The notes: generated by a model not told the origin, from the letters alone. Counted from the stretch's first letter, positions 1 to 12,129 are shown. The stretch: DNA of 64,000 nucleotides from Lycocorax pyrrhopterus obiensis (GCA_014706295.1 JACSVZ010000004.1:14084484-14148483), one strand, 5' to 3'. Made by a program: numbers and translations.

Positions 1-851
1 TCCTCTTTGCCTTAGAAAGTTTGCTTCTGACTCCAGGGGATTCCAAATCCAAACCCAAATTCCTTGTGACCACTCTTCAGTCTCCAGGATAAATAAGTTG
101 AAGTCCTGGTGACTCCCCTGTTTTCAGTGAATTAATATATCCTCCTTACATCCATCAGCACAGAATGAAGTTGCAGCTCTGTCCTGCTTAGTGTAGTAAG
201 GTACGGAGAAGTTGACCTATGTGCAAAGGAAGTACTGGAGGCTTCTGACTACTCCATAAAAGCCAGCTCATAACAGCTTCAAGGGTAGAGGTTGGCCCAG
301 GGAGGAGCTGGAGTTTCGAAAATGTCACAGTACAGCATGATCTCTCAGCAGAAGTTTTGTCCTGGTTCATGAAAGAAAAAAGTATTCCACTGTGTGATTA
401 AATTCTGCTGGCTTACAGGCGTGTTTAGTTGCTCTTGCAAATCAAGGCCTCCTGTAGTCCTGTAAACCAAGAGTAACTTAGAATAGCAAATAGCATATAT
501 TAATTTCCCAGTATGTTAATATATTCAGGTAAGGGTTATTGCATGTAGTAGACAGCATACATTTTTTACTAATCATTTTTAAATGACTGTGCTCTTCCAT
601 GAACCCTTTCAGCTCCAGACTCCTTGTTAAAATGACAATATGTCATCATGCCATGTTACCAAGTGAGACCTCCAAAGAGACAGAGATCAAAACAACCTCT
701 CAAGCTCATGCAGAGAGAAACCAGAGCTGCTGATGCTCTTGTATTTGCTGTCTGTGCATTTCTGTTGGGTTTTTCTCAGCCTCCCTTTCTGGTGTGTTGG
801 GTCTCACCTTCATCATTTCCATTGTATCTCTGTGATACTTTCTTCCCACAG
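1..851 (+). other. GALNT14: GALNT14 intron, 3' portion
   Basis: This is intronic sequence before the first visible exon. It ends in a pyrimidine-rich tract and the acceptor AG at 850-851. I recognise no repeat family or RNA gene here; short open frames on both strands are not supported by any similarity I can see. Confidence 0.8.
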
Positions 852-935
852 TGTCCAGAGCAGAGTGGAGCTGCGGAAGAAGCTGAAATGCCACAGCTTC
901 AAGTGGTACCTGGAAAACGTTTATCCCGAACTTCG
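852..935 (+). CDS. GALNT14: GALNT14 exon a: end of catalytic region (fourth from last exon)
   Basis: The exon lies between acceptor ttcttcccacag and donor gtacgg. One base completes a codon from the previous exon; then 27 codons run from [10 protein letters not shown] through YLENVYPEL, and two bases (CG) carry over to form Arg with the next exon. The C-x-(S)[11 protein letters not shown] pattern is a hallmark of the GalNAc-transferase family just before the linker to the lectin domain. Confidence 0.95.
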
Positions 936-3900
936 GTACGGATGCGCGATCTCCACCTGCCTCCAGCAGGCCAGTGGGATGCTCCATCCCTCCCTCCTGC
1001 CCCACAGAGCTTTCCTCTGCCCCAGAGACATAGGCACCCCCTCCCTCAGGCCTCACAGAAGGGCAGAGTGAATTTTGTGCTGGCTTTAAACACAGCTTGC
1101 TCACAGTGTGACGTACTGCAGGGCTTTGGAGGTCCTTGGGAGTCCATTCCAGCTCAGGATATTCTGTGATACCTGCTTCCTCTAAGCTCTTTGCTGCAGG
1201 GCTGGTGAGGGACAAAGCACCAGTTATTCCCATTTTCTCTCGGGGATTCATTAGGTATTCTCCTGCCCATGCTGTGGAACAGGTTGTATAGGGAAATAGG
1301 AGAGTTTTCCTCACAGAAGTATCCCAGGGCAGAAAATCCACCACAGCCTCTGCTGGGGTGTTTTGGTACTTAATGACTCTTGCTTGCTAAACAAGCACTT
1401 AATTTCCAGTCCTTTCACACTGTTCTGTGGCACTCAGGGCTTCTCTGTTGTGAAACCATTCACTCTAGGATTTTATGACTTGTACTCAGATGGCTCTGCC
1501 TTGCTTCTAGCCCAGTGCTTTGCTAAATATTGTAGGTTTTGCACAGATACCTCTTAGTTACCAATTTCCTCCGGGAACTGTTGCATTCATTCCCCTGGTC
1601 CCTAACAGGAGCCATCCTCAGAAAGGATGGTAAAGTTCTAGACACGCCTCCAGGGACCTGCTGGTGCAATAGCTGAGTGCAGAATCACTGTGTGAAAAGG
1701 ATGATTTATAGCCATTTTCTTGCTTTTTTTGCCATGTGTGGCATTGCACAGCAGCATTCGCAGGCAGTGCCAGGGCTCTGTGACAGTTTGTTATAAAGTT
1801 CCCCTCTCCTGTAAGCTGAAGGCTGACCTTCAGCCTGCTCACAGCCTTCTCCTGGCTCCTCTGTTTGCCTTGTGCGGTTATTTATTTTTTCCTCTTACAA
1901 AGGTCAGCCATCCATCTCTGAGCGCTGCTTCTGCAGAGTCCCAGTCCATGTGCTGCTCTCAGTGCTTCAGTATTGTAGTAGATCTTGCCACCCCTCATTT
2001 TCTGGAGGTGAAATGGTGCAACCTCACCCCACTGAGCCTCCCTGTGCACGGGGCAGTACGGATGCTGTTTTCACGCTCTTCCCACAGGATTCCCGAGGAA
2101 TCGCTCTATCAGACTGGGATAATCAGGCAAAGGCAGAGCTGCCTGGAGTCACACAAGTCTGACGACCAAGAGCTCCCCATCCTGAGCTTAAATCCTTGTA
2201 ACAGCAGCAAGGGCACAGTACCAAAGGCACAGGTAAGATGTGTTGTGTATCCCCGTGATGCCGGATGGGAACAAGCCATGGGGGCAGCTTCAAGATGATT
2301 TCTTAAGGTTCCTAAAGCTCTGGTGGAGGATTTCCCCATTCTGCCAGTGTCTTCCCTTAGGCAGCATGTAGTTAAACCCTGATAACTCCACTGGACCTTG
2401 GTGGAGGCCCTGGGCAGCAGCAGGGACTGGTGCAGGAGCCACGGGACAGCGTGTCCTGCTCATCTCTGTGCGAGTCTGTGCTGAGCACTTCCTGCTGCCG
2501 AAGAGCGCCACGTGCTGCTCATCTGCACGGATCAAAGGCAAAGAGAATTATGACTTCCTCTCATCTCTTAGCCTTTTTTCTTTCAAAATACACTGAGTCG
2601 CAGTGGCGTTTGTAACTTCATAGTCTGCATTCTCTCAGTATTGGATTGCGCATTAAACTAGCAAGAATTTAATGAGGGTGATCTCGGTGTTTTCAGTCTC
2701 ACTGAGACAAGAAAAAGCTGTATGAATTGGTGTTCTCAAAAGCACAGCCTAGGAGACGTTAGAGCCAAGAGCAGGCACATGTGCCTTGCAGCAGAGTTTC
2801 TGGACCAAGACCCCGAAGATACACACACAGCTTCAGAAAAAACACCTTTGCTTCAGGCTGCCTTTGTGATTTTGGGCGTGTCAGTAAGTTCTGTGTTTCC
2901 ATCTATAAAACAGGGAGGATAACAATCCCTTGCTTCTCCATGGTAGCCATGAAGTAATTCAGAAGGAAATGGTGTGGTGCGCTTGCTTCCACTTGACTGT
3001 GCATCCTTAACCCTCGTGGTTACATATTCAAACCAGGTAGCTGTGCATATGAAAGGCCCAGCCTGGGGAGACTGCTTAAAATGTCCCTGATTTGTGTGTG
3101 CAAACAAAGCATGCCATTATGTGCATCTCTTTCAAATGCAGTTGCATGCCTGTCTCTAGGCAGGAAATTAATATCTGTTTCACAGCATGGCAAAATCAAC
3201 AATGACTGCTTGAATATTAGTCAGTTCAGAAAATGTAGTTAATGTCATTGCAAGTGCCACACGGTAACACTTCGTAGGGTTTCACTGGTTTTCAGGTTCC
3301 AGAGTTGTTTTTCTTTCTTCCACTGCTACGTGGACTTTTCACACAAACAGCAAGCTGATGAGAGCGGGTCATCATGTTTTTCAGGGCTAGCTCTGCAGAA
3401 GAAAGGAAAAGTGTTCTAGCAACAATAGCAACTTCCAACGAATTGGCTGTTTTTAAAAAAAAACCTGGGAAAATCAGAATGAAAAATGCTGCTGCAAGTT
3501 AGTGTTTCAAAAGGAAATGGCATTGGTCTTTCTGAAATACCAATTTGATGTGGTATTTTAAAATGAGAAATGTCATGCCAACACGTTGGATTGTTTCATT
3601 CCCACCAAACACATTTTGTTTTGACATTTCTGTGCAGTAAATTTTTGGAATTTTTCACGCCACAAACTTTTCATCTTCCCGTTCTGATTCTGCAGCAGTT
3701 TGCAATAGGTCAACACTTCCCACTGGATGGCAACTCCATTTCTTGTGCACATCCAGCACTACCTCTGCAAGGGAACAGAAAAATGCACTACAAACTGATT
3801 GCAGAATGGCTGCACTCAGTACACAGCAAGAATAGAGAAAAGCCTTTCCATTTTATCTTTCTCTGTCTTTTTAGGCTAGTTCTCTGTTACTTGTACCCAT

Positions 3901-6900
3901 GAAGAATAGTTCAGATTAAAGCAGGCTATGTAAACTTTTATTGTGAATAGAAACTTATATTTTAATGACTCAGTTGCTACAAGACCACCTGAACTTGTGG
4001 ATGACATGGGTGTTATAAGCACCAGGCTGTGTAGGATTGATTATGCAGCCATCCTGAATGCTACTTGGTTTTGTATTTGATATACCAGAATAGAGCAATA
4101 ATCTTCACTTTTAACATACTGAAGTCACGTCTTGTTTACCCTAAGCTTCATTATTTGAAAAATAGGCTTAGCTAAATCAAAGCTCTGCTTCCTGGTATTC
4201 AGTAAGTACCGTGGAAATATCCTGGCTGTCCAAATTCTTTATTATCACTATTATAGTAGCAGTGCTTTGGTTGCTTTGATTGCCTTTCTGTAGCTGTCTC
4301 CCTGCTGGGCTGCCCCAGCCCTTTACCAACATTACGTGCATGAAGTCTTGGGACTGGGTGTGAGAAGATCTGAGCTATCGTGGTTTAAGGAGAGAGGCAC
4401 AGGAGCTGTCAGATGGCAATCAATTGCTCTTTATTTTAGGTTTTTCTGCCTGTAGTGTAGGGGAAGGGTGTTGTGAGACCTCTGGCTACATCCGTAGTTT
4501 GGGTAAATTGAGACAGGTGCTCTGTGGTGAAATCAGATTTACACCCCTAGGAGATCTCAAAAAACCTCCCTGGTGGTGTCTGGTGTTGGTCCTGAATTAC
4601 TGAAAGGGGCACTGAGGCACAAGAAGACCCCTCATCTTTGTGTAGGAGAGCTCTGTCCTCTCATCCCGGAGATCCACTTCACCCTTTCCAGAAGGTCTGG
4701 CAGTGGTCAGGGTGGGCTCTGTCCCCTGAGATGTCTCTCAGAAGGATCTTGAGGTGGTTGAGGACCGCAGGGTGGCTCTCAGGGCACTCCTGAGTTAGTG
4801 ACAGGCAGAGATGTGTGTGCAGCGCCATGCCCAGGGCACGGCAGGCTCTGCCTGTGCTCCTGCCCACTGGAGCCTCGGCGCTCTATGCCTTGTTGCGTCT
4901 CATTTGCTAAATGAACAGACTGATTTAGTTTTTCACGAGAGAAATGCATCTGAGGGAAAATAATTGATCATAATTTTGTCCTCATCTATCTAATGAAGAT
5001 GTGAGTAATTGAGGTTTTTTTTCGAACCAAGTGTCAGTTGATATTAGTTCATAGAGTTCGGAAAAGGCCTCTGACTCTGGGATTTATTTAAGTCATTAGC
5101 AGCTTCAGGAAACCTGACATACTTCAGATAAAATATCAGAAGATGCTTTGACCTGGATATAACACACGTGTAAGCAGTTGCTGCAAGAGGAATGTAAAGC
5201 TCAGGCATCTTTTAGACAAGCGAGGAAACAGGGGAATGGCTGCAGCATCCATTTCCTGGGCCTGCACCCCAGAATATCTGGGGTTTGCAGCTGAGTGGCT
5301 GCCACCGCATTTGAGTGGCACGTCCTTGACTCTTCTTGTGAAGGAAATGCAGTGTGATAATCTGCCTGGTATGGCTTTGATGCTCATCCCAGTTGGCGTG
5401 AAGTCTTCTCTGTGCTGACTGGATGTGCACTTTTTTTGGAGAGCATTTAGCATCTATCCAAACCAAGTGTCCCTCCTGAGACATCTCAACCATAAACATT
5501 CTCTTCTGACCTTCCTCCCCTCAGAAGCCTTCACTCTTCTCCTACGTGGGCATGACCTGCCTCGGCTGTAGGCTGGCTGCAGCTGTGGGAGCCAGGCTGA
5601 GCGAGCAGAGCAGAGGGGCAGCAGTGTTCTCTCTGCACCCAGCTGGTCCTGGGCACCTCGTACACTCTGCTTTCCCTCTCCTGGGATGTGTGGAAGTGCC
5701 AGCTGAATCCCAGGGTCTTTGATGAGGGCAGCACTTGGGAGTCCTCAGGTGACTCAGGCAGTTGTGTGCCTTGGGAAGCCCTTCCCTGTGATTTTAAGAA
5801 GATAATTGGATAATTAGATTGTTCCACCTTCTTCAGAAACAGTTTTCTCTAGCTGCTATCCCTGCTTTAGGGTACCGCTGACCTCTCACTCGGCAGCAGA
5901 GGCCTCGCTGTCACGGAACACTGGGCTCCCATGGGACTGCTCCTTCCCGGGCTGAGGGGCTCCTTCCTCCATCTGCCAGCCGGGCTATGCCGAGCCAAAG
6001 GTCACTTTTGAAAATAATTTCCTCAGTTCACAATAATGCTGAGTAACAGTGACAGGTGCCGGCTCAGATGATGCTGAAGCCCTGAGAAATAGTCACCAGC
6101 CTCAGGTGAGGGGGTTAGTGTTACCTGAGGCTTTGGGGGAAGGGGGTTGCTGGTTGTGCTGTGCAGCTGGTAGCTCTCTTCTCCAAGTCCACCCTCTTCC
6201 TCCTGGCTCCACCACCACTCCTTCTTTGTCTTCGAAAAGGCAGGAAATCTTGATCTCAGTCTTACCTCGTGTATCTGTTTTTCTTTGGTTCGGGGGGTCA
6301 GCTCTAAAGCCTGATGGCCTCTCCTCAGGCCAGTCCGCAGCCCTGAAGCCAGGCTAGCTCCTTGCAGGGTTCCTTAGGAGTACCATGGGCTGCCCTGTCT
6401 GCCACAACCTCCATGGTGCAAAGCTCTGCTGCTGTTACTGCTGTGCTGGCCACGTCAGTGCCAGGGGTTAGGACATAAAGTAGTTCCTCATGGGGGAAAA
6501 AAAAAAAAAAAAGAAGAAATTTTAATCCCAACTCATACAAATAAGGGAAGAGAAGGGGTAAGATAAAAATTTGCGTGGCCATGGGCGTGTATTTTAACTC
6601 AAAGCCCTTCATGGATTCTGTGGTGTTCAACTGACTTCCCTCCTCCTCCCCCCCCCAGATTTCTTAATTTTCTGAATAATTTTCTTTGGCTTTCATCTAG
6701 GGCTGAAAGGGAAGAAGACATGATTAGAGCTGGATAAAACATTTTCAACAGGACTGGCTTCCATAAAAAGCCGTTCTGCCGAGATAGATGAGCTGTGTGA
6801 AAATCTGTCAGCTGAGATAAAGACAGTGGAAGGACAGCCTGGGGGCAGGAGGGTGGGATCCAGTGTCAGCTGTGGAACTGACGCACACATCTAGCTCTGG

Positions 6901-9900
6901 AGCCCTCACTTCTTAGGATGAGAAACAGCTTAGGGAAAACGGTTACCACCACCCTTCCTATCCCATAGTCCACTGCTGGGTGAGAGGATGGTCCTGCCTG
7001 GAGAGGATGTGAGTATTGTAAAGGCTTGAACATAGCCTGGTCTGGAAAGAAAATGTGGAGAACCTCTGGGAGGAGCAGTCTTCCATGAGATAACCTCAGT
7101 GAAGCAAGAAGGTTAAGTTGTCAAAACAAACAAACAAACAAAAAAAGTCCCATGGCCTGAGTTAGTTGGAGAATTCAACATACACACAAATTACAGGATT
7201 AACTGGCTGCTGCTGAGGAGTCTTGTGGGCACAGCTTCAGCCCTGTCCTGAACTAAAATGACAAACAATTGGTTAAAAATGTAAAGCAGGTTTTCAAAGC
7301 ATCTTGTAGCAGCGTGGGTGCCAAGAACAGATGTTGGAGCTTGCCCCGTAGGGTTTGGTTCTTCACAGATGCTGGAGTAATTTGGCACCTGATTTCCCAG
7401 GCTGGTGGTTTACACAGCAGCTGACAGCGTGCATGGTTGGGATGTCTGGAACGTGTTCACTGTAGGATCAGGTAAACCCTGCTCCATATGACAAAGAAAA
7501 GTAGTTGCCAGAAGGCCCTTCGGGTGCAGATTACGGCTTTGAAAATGAATGCTTGTTATGTGCCCAGATCCTGGGCAGCTCTTGCTGAGAAGCCTGTGGG
7601 TAGGCTGTTCAGAAAGCCAGGTTTGATTTCCATGAGCTGGTGGGGAATAGTGGGCTAAGAAGCACAGAGTATGAGGATCACAGTGTGAAGTCCTTGTGGC
7701 GCTGGGTCTGCCGTGCAAAAGCGTGTTTTCCCTTCCAGGTGGCTAAGAACCTGAATGAAAGTGGGATTTATATTCCCAGGAGTTAAATGCCTGTAGCTGT
7801 CTGTTTTGAAGTTGAGGAGAGGAGTTAGAGCTGCTGACGGTGACAAATACCAAAGGACTGGAAGCATTTCCCTGCTCTAATAACTCATGCTAATGCAACC
7901 CAAAACCTCCACCATTCAAAGTCAGGGGAGCTGCAGGCATCCCAGCTCTGAGAGCGGGGCAGCCATTCTTCACATTCCCCTCCAGCACTCAGAAAGGGTT
8001 GAAGTCTCCCAGGAGCCCCATTTTTCCAGCCCCAGCCTCACAGCCGTATGTTTGAGCACTGCCTTCCCCTCCACTGCCAACACCGCTGCTCACTTCACTT
8101 CCTACTGAGCTCTGACTCCTCTATATCTGAGCTCTCAGCTGTTTTGCTTTCTCTTTGCACCTTTTCTTTCACAGCAGGTTCAGAGTTTACATAGCCTTTA
8201 CCCTGTCAAAGCATCTGCCGTGGATCCTGGGTGCTCTTGTGGGAACCCTCTTGCTCCCTGGCCTTGCTGTCTCCAGCAGGGTTATTGCGCTCTGATAGTG
8301 AAGCCAGCCTGCTGTCGGTCCTGCAGCCCTGCTCACCTGCCCTGCCACAGCTCAGAAACCTGCTTTCCCTCTGCTCCCACTGCTGCTGCTCAGAGCCATT
8401 CAAACAGCAGGAGCTGATCTTGCTTTGTACCCTGGCTGGGGGCCCTCAGAAAACCCTTCCAGCCCCACTCTTTCTCATTTTAAAGTTGATGCTCACACAG
8501 TTACAAGCAAAACACTTGTTCCAGAAGTCCCTCTCCAGGGTTATGTGAGAGCATGGTTTGTGGTTTCCTGTCAGCCAAACCAGCTCTTGTCTGCTTGTGC
8601 ACACTCACAGGTAACAGGGAGGCAGACATCCCTTGGCTGGGATCCTCTCAGGAGGTGCTCTTGGGTAATACGAGCACAGGTAAGGATAGAAACTGCTCAG
8701 CTGGAATAAACCTTGGAGTAAACTTCTGTGAAACACTCCTGGGCTAAGCAGTGTGTCTGTGCATCCATGAGGCTTTGTCCAGCACATTTGAAATCCTCGT
8801 CAAACTATCAGCTACTCCTCTTTTCCTCCCAAAAACACCCAGTGGTGAAAAAGATGGTAATCCCAGAGATCTCCTGTTGTTTGGTAAGCATCACACAGGA
8901 CAAAGAGTCTCTGTTTGATGCCTTGAGGTGGCCACCTGAAAACAGAGGCTAGACAAAAGTTAAGAGAATAAAAGTAGGTATTTATTTGTAGGGCCTTCAG
9001 AGGTACACCCTGGGCAGTCAAAAGGCTCCACCCAAGGTGGCCTCTGGGTCACGGGTTCTTCACACTTTTGTAAGTTTGGTTCATTTGCATATCAGGGTTA
9101 ATTCTCCAATTATAACATCAGTTAATAATGTCATTACCCCAAGTCCCCCCCCCGCCCCGCCTTCTCTAGGCTTTAGCTCACACATTTTGGGGCCTGGTGT
9201 CCTTGAAGAGCAAACCTAGAGAGGCTGTTATGTCTAACCAGCATGAGAGAACAGTAGTTAACAGGCTGCACGAAACTTCAGAGTTACATACTAGGCAGTA
9301 CAGGATTTGAAAAATACAAAAGTTAAAACCTAAGGCATCAGCTCCTCCAAAGTTTGTTTCTGGAGCTGAGAGGCTGATAAAGAGCAGGTGAACATGAAAA
9401 GCAGCGAAAGAAAAAAGCTCCACAGCGGCCCAGTGGAACAGGAGTAGCAATGGTCATAGCAAACCGGAACAGCAAACCTTTGAAATTCGGTCTCACTGCC
9501 TTGATAGAAAGCAGAGCTTTGCCCCTTATTTTTGTGATACTTGGGAACAGAATCCCAGCAACCACAGACATTTGCTATGTATCACCTCTTTTCTCCCACT
9601 GCCAGCTGCGAAGCATCTCTGCTGCTCTTCCCTGAAAAAAGAGGATTGCACATTGTCTGGTTAGTAGTATTCCTGCCTCTCTTCTGCTTTTTTCCCGTCC
9701 TTTTGTTCTCCAACCACAGCCCAGTTCTGGCTGTGAAATCTTTTGTCTCATGAAACATGTTCTTCCAGCAGCTTTTGTAGACATTTTCTTTGGTACCTGC
9801 AATCCTCCAACGACAGCTGCAATTTTGGGGAGGCTTGAAACATCCTAATGACCTCTCCTGGTGCCTCTTGAAGTGTCAGTGAGGTTTGTGCTTGATTTTT

Positions 9901-10858
9901 TAAGGAGCAGGATCCAAGCCAAAGTGTTTGTTTTCCAGGTGAAAGAATAGCAAGAATCAACACTGATATCTCACCACCTTTCTTTTTCTTCGTCTGTGCA
10001 GGAATGGACATACACATACAACCACCATGTCCGCCAGCAGCAGCTCTGTTTGTCTGTGTACACCCTCTTCCCTGGTTCCCAGGTGCTGCTGTCACCTTGC
10101 AAAGAAGGTGACAACAAGCAGGTGAGCTCTTTCACTCATCCTGTGTTTTCTTTGAAGTTCCCCTTCTTTCATCACAGTATTAGTGCACATTAAATGGCCT
10201 GTGCTCTGACTTCATCTGGGAAGCACAGTCATTTTGGGAGTACAGACTCTGGCCTGTTCAGTCCTTTGCCTCTTAAATGAGTATGTTGATAAGGATGTCT
10301 ATTAGTGAGGGTGGTGATCTGGATGCTTCAGTGCAGAAGTCAAACCCAAACTGGCAATTTAGTTCACATGGGCTGCCAGTCAGGCAGCAGATGCTAACAT
10401 TTCCCTGCAGTTAATCACTGAGCTGGCATTTGAACCAGTGACCTGGGGAAAAAGCTGTTAGCAATATATTATTTTCCTGAAGCCAGGCAGAGGCTGAGTT
10501 GAATGAGTGTGCTTCTGTTGGGAAGAATGCTCAGCGTGTGCTCTGCTTGGTGTGGGTTTGGGGACCTTGTACTTGCCAGCATCAGGCCACAAGGGCTTGG
10601 TGACACCTGTCCTCTTGATGCTGGAACAGTGCAGTAAAAGCATCGTGGGGAGGAAGCTTGTTCACCTGTTTCTCCTGTTGTGCGTGTGTCTCTCCTCAGC
10701 GCTGGGGCAAAGTTGGGTCACACGTTGAACACATAGCTTCACGCTTCTGCTTGGACACCGAGACCATCGGGGACACGAACGAGAGCATTAAAGAGCTCGT
10801 CATCAACCCCTGTGAGAGCACAGCCATGAGCCAGCGCTGGGACATGGTGATGTCTTGA
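852..10858 (+). CDS. GALNT14: GALNT14 3' part: polypeptide N-acetylgalactosaminyltransferase 14, last four coding exons (5' end outside window)
   Basis: The enzyme moves GalNAc from UDP-GalNAc onto Ser/Thr of secreted proteins in the Golgi, the first step of mucin-type O-glycosylation; it is a type II membrane protein. Joined exons 852-935, 2088-2232, 10002-10121 and 10700-10858 give 168 codons to a TGA stop. The first exon carries the family's [12 protein letters not shown] block at the end of the catalytic region. The rest is a ricin B-type lectin domain with three QxW motifs (QEW, QRW, QRW), a CLD motif (FCLDT) and six cysteines in the usual places. All splice phases agree (2, 0, 0). GALNT14 is chosen over its closest paralog GALNT16 because [29 protein letters not shown] and NPCES...MSQRWDMV follow GALNT14 as I know it. 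The catalytic DxH and upstream exons lie before the window. Family assignment is very secure; paralog choice is strong. Confidence 0.95.
936..2087 (+). other. GALNT14: GALNT14 intron (1,152 bases)
   Basis: The intron starts with GTACGG and ends at an acceptor preceded by ttttcacgctcttcccacag. I saw no recognisable interspersed repeat in it. A 212-codon minus-strand open frame (706-1344) overlaps the upstream exon and this intron but shows no family signature. Confidence 0.8.
2088..2232 (+). CDS. GALNT14: GALNT14 exon b: linker and start of ricin-type lectin domain
   Basis: The first base completes the split Arg, then 48 codons follow, from [10 protein letters not shown] to SKGTVPKAQ, before donor gtaaga. 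[10 protein letters not shown] and LNPC contain the first cysteine pair of the lectin domain, matching GALNT14 more closely than GALNT16. The exon ends exactly on the Gln codon (CAG) of the first QxW motif, in phase 0. Confidence 0.96.
2865..2932 (+). repeat. MIR-like ancient SINE fragment
   Basis: The stretch follows the core/3' pattern of a MIR element: gtgattttgggc, a run like cagtaagt, then tttccatctataaaacaggg and aggataacaat. This resembles the MIR block (tgaccttgggcaag ... cctcatctgtaaaatgggg) with many substitutions. It was recognised by eye only. Confidence 0.5.
7122..7146 (+). repeat. (AAAC)n simple repeat
   Basis: A short tetranucleotide tract of caaa/aaac units ends in an A-run, inside the large GALNT14 intron. 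It may be the degraded tail of a retroposon, but no body is recognisable next to it. Confidence 0.8.
8916..9340 (-). mobile_element. Solo LTR of an avian endogenous retrovirus, antisense, in GALNT14 intron
   Basis: The 425-base unit is bounded by TGATGCCTT on the left and AAGGCATCA on the right, a near-perfect terminal inverted repeat with TG...CA ends as expected for an LTR. Internal blocks such as ggatttgaaaaatacaaaag and aggtatttatt recall LTRs of avian ERVL-like elements that I know from songbird genomes. Read on the minus strand it carries AATAAA (8986 down to 8981) in the second half, where a retroviral polyadenylation signal belongs. No gag/pol/env sequence flanks it. The bases just outside each end do not form an obvious target duplication, so it is old or the exact end is off by a few bases. 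Family name is not assigned. Confidence 0.8.
10002..10121 (+). CDS. GALNT14: GALNT14 exon c: middle lectin repeat
   Basis: Forty codons in phase 0 on both sides, from [10 protein letters not shown] to KEGDNKQ, lie between acceptor tcgtctgtgcag and donor gtgagc. The exon supplies EW of the first QxW motif, the [11 protein letters not shown] core with one cysteine, the PCKEG cysteine, and ends on the Gln of the second QxW motif. Confidence 0.96.
10122..10699 (+). other. GALNT14: Last GALNT14 intron (578 bases)
   Basis: The intron runs from donor GTGAGC to acceptor tctctcctcag. Near 10,380-10,455 a stretch containing gcatttgaaccagtgacctggg resembles an antisense tRNA-derived SINE B-box region (MIR-like), but weakly. 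Nothing else is recognisable. Confidence 0.8.
10700..10858 (+). CDS. GALNT14: GALNT14 last coding exon: end of lectin domain and stop
   Basis: Fifty-two codons plus TGA follow the acceptor. The exon opens with RW of the second QxW motif (Q is in the previous exon), then [15 protein letters not shown] with the CLD motif, NPCEST with the last cysteine, and [10 protein letters not shown], which holds the final QxW. The C-terminus ends a few residues after QRW, as in other GALNT14 proteins. Confidence 0.97.
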   Translation, partial: RWGKVGSHVEHIASRFCLDTETIGDTNESIKELVINPCESTAMSQRWDMVMS

Positions 10859-10975
10859 CCTGCTGGAGGATGGGCACCGGGACGTGGCCACGCGCGGCTG
10901 AGATGCACCAGACGGGGCTCAAATCCAAACCACTGGGGGTCCTTGTGTGCTGTGGGACAGGAGGAGAATTGATCA

Positions 10976-10981
10976 AATAAA
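10976..10981 (+). terminator. GALNT14: Candidate polyadenylation signal (AATAAA) of GALNT14
   Basis: A canonical AATAAA lies 118 bases after the stop codon, within gatcaaataaaaatgg. It is the first such signal in the 3' untranslated region. Longer isoforms using later signals cannot be excluded without transcript data. Confidence 0.6.
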
Positions 10982-12129
10982 AATGGGACACAGCACTCCA
11001 GGTGGAACAGCAGATGTTGACTGCCAGACATGCCGCTGGTATTGGCCTGGTGATGGTCAAGGAGAAGGGGATGGCAGAAAACCAAGCTTGAAATGTTTTA
11101 GAGGGATACTGGGGCTCCTGCAATGGGCTGTACAGAACTTCAGCGTGCACAGCATTGATTGATCTCCCTGAAAACGCAGGTAGAAGAGCCTTTAATACCT
11201 AAAGAAGCCTTGGGCTGAGCAAAACAAGCATCCCAGTGGCTCTTGGGGCTTGAGGCGGGTGCACAAGGCGGGATGTGCCAAGGGCTGCTAAGAAACATCG
11301 CTGGGGATCAAGTGGAAGACCCTGAATTACCTTTGCACTTTGCTGTGGATGTTTCTGTCTTCTGCCAGCAGCATGGGTGGAGCCATGTTGCACACTGGAA
11401 TTGGTACCTGATCCACATCCATGTTGTGTATACAGAGGCAGAGCAGCATTTATGGCTGTGGCCAGGATCAGAGCAGTGAGTGTTGGGGGAATCCTGCTGT
11501 GTGCTAGCTGCACACGGTGCTTGTTGAATTTCCAAAGCCCAAGCAAACAGAGGATTCACTGTGTGAGATTAAAGGATATAAATTTCTGTCAAGCTGGGAG
11601 GAAAGGCAGGAACATGATTATTTCTCCTCTCTGAAGGCCATGGGTCACTGAAAACTCCCCTAAAATTTCACTATGTGTCTCTCACTGCTCTGCTTCAGAT
11701 CTGGACTACATCAAATTTTCACTTCCATAAAAGTCATGTTTTTGGTAATTGAAGGTAATTGTGTCATATTTCTGTTTCCCAATTTCCAAACTACGGCTGA
11801 AGGGACTCCCATAAAATGCTGCTACTGAAGGAATGGTGAAGGTTTAATTTTTCATTAAAATTAGAGACTGCTCCGAGAAGGGAAAAGGGATATTACCTAA
11901 GTTTGCTTCCCAGTTACCTTGTAGGCCACGATGTGAAGTACTGAAGAAAAGGTTTGGGATTCCCCATTCACACCTGTGAGCAGGGATGCCTGGGCCACGA
12001 TGTACCTCTCTCTCAAAGTCACTTAACATAGGCAGATCAGGCAGAAATTATTTCTTCAGCTTTTGGAGATCAGTCGTTTCCCACAGGTCATGTCAGGTGC
12101 TGTCACTGTGTGGGAGTGAGGTGGCTGCC

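Larger units (their letters stand above)
2233..10001 (+). other. GALNT14: GALNT14 intron (7,769 bases) with a solo LTR and old repeats
   Basis: This is the largest GALNT14 intron in the window, from donor GTAAGA to acceptor tcgtctgtgcag. It holds an ancient-SINE-like piece near 2865-2932, a poly-A run near 6490, a C-run near 6648, an AAAC repeat near 7122-7146, and an antisense solo LTR at 8916-9340 with a C-run near 9146. Outside these I see no gene or structured RNA; the many short open frames lack recognisable similarity. Confidence 0.85.

Noticed and set aside
706..1344. 212-codon minus-strand open frame
   Set aside because: It is antisense to a confirmed GALNT14 exon and its intron, with no family signature; the coding signal is explained by the + strand.
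10380..10455. tRNA-like B-box words in the last GALNT14 intron
   Set aside because: Only a weak antisense match to a SINE B box; no cloverleaf or A box could be built, so it is not called as a tRNA gene or firm repeat.
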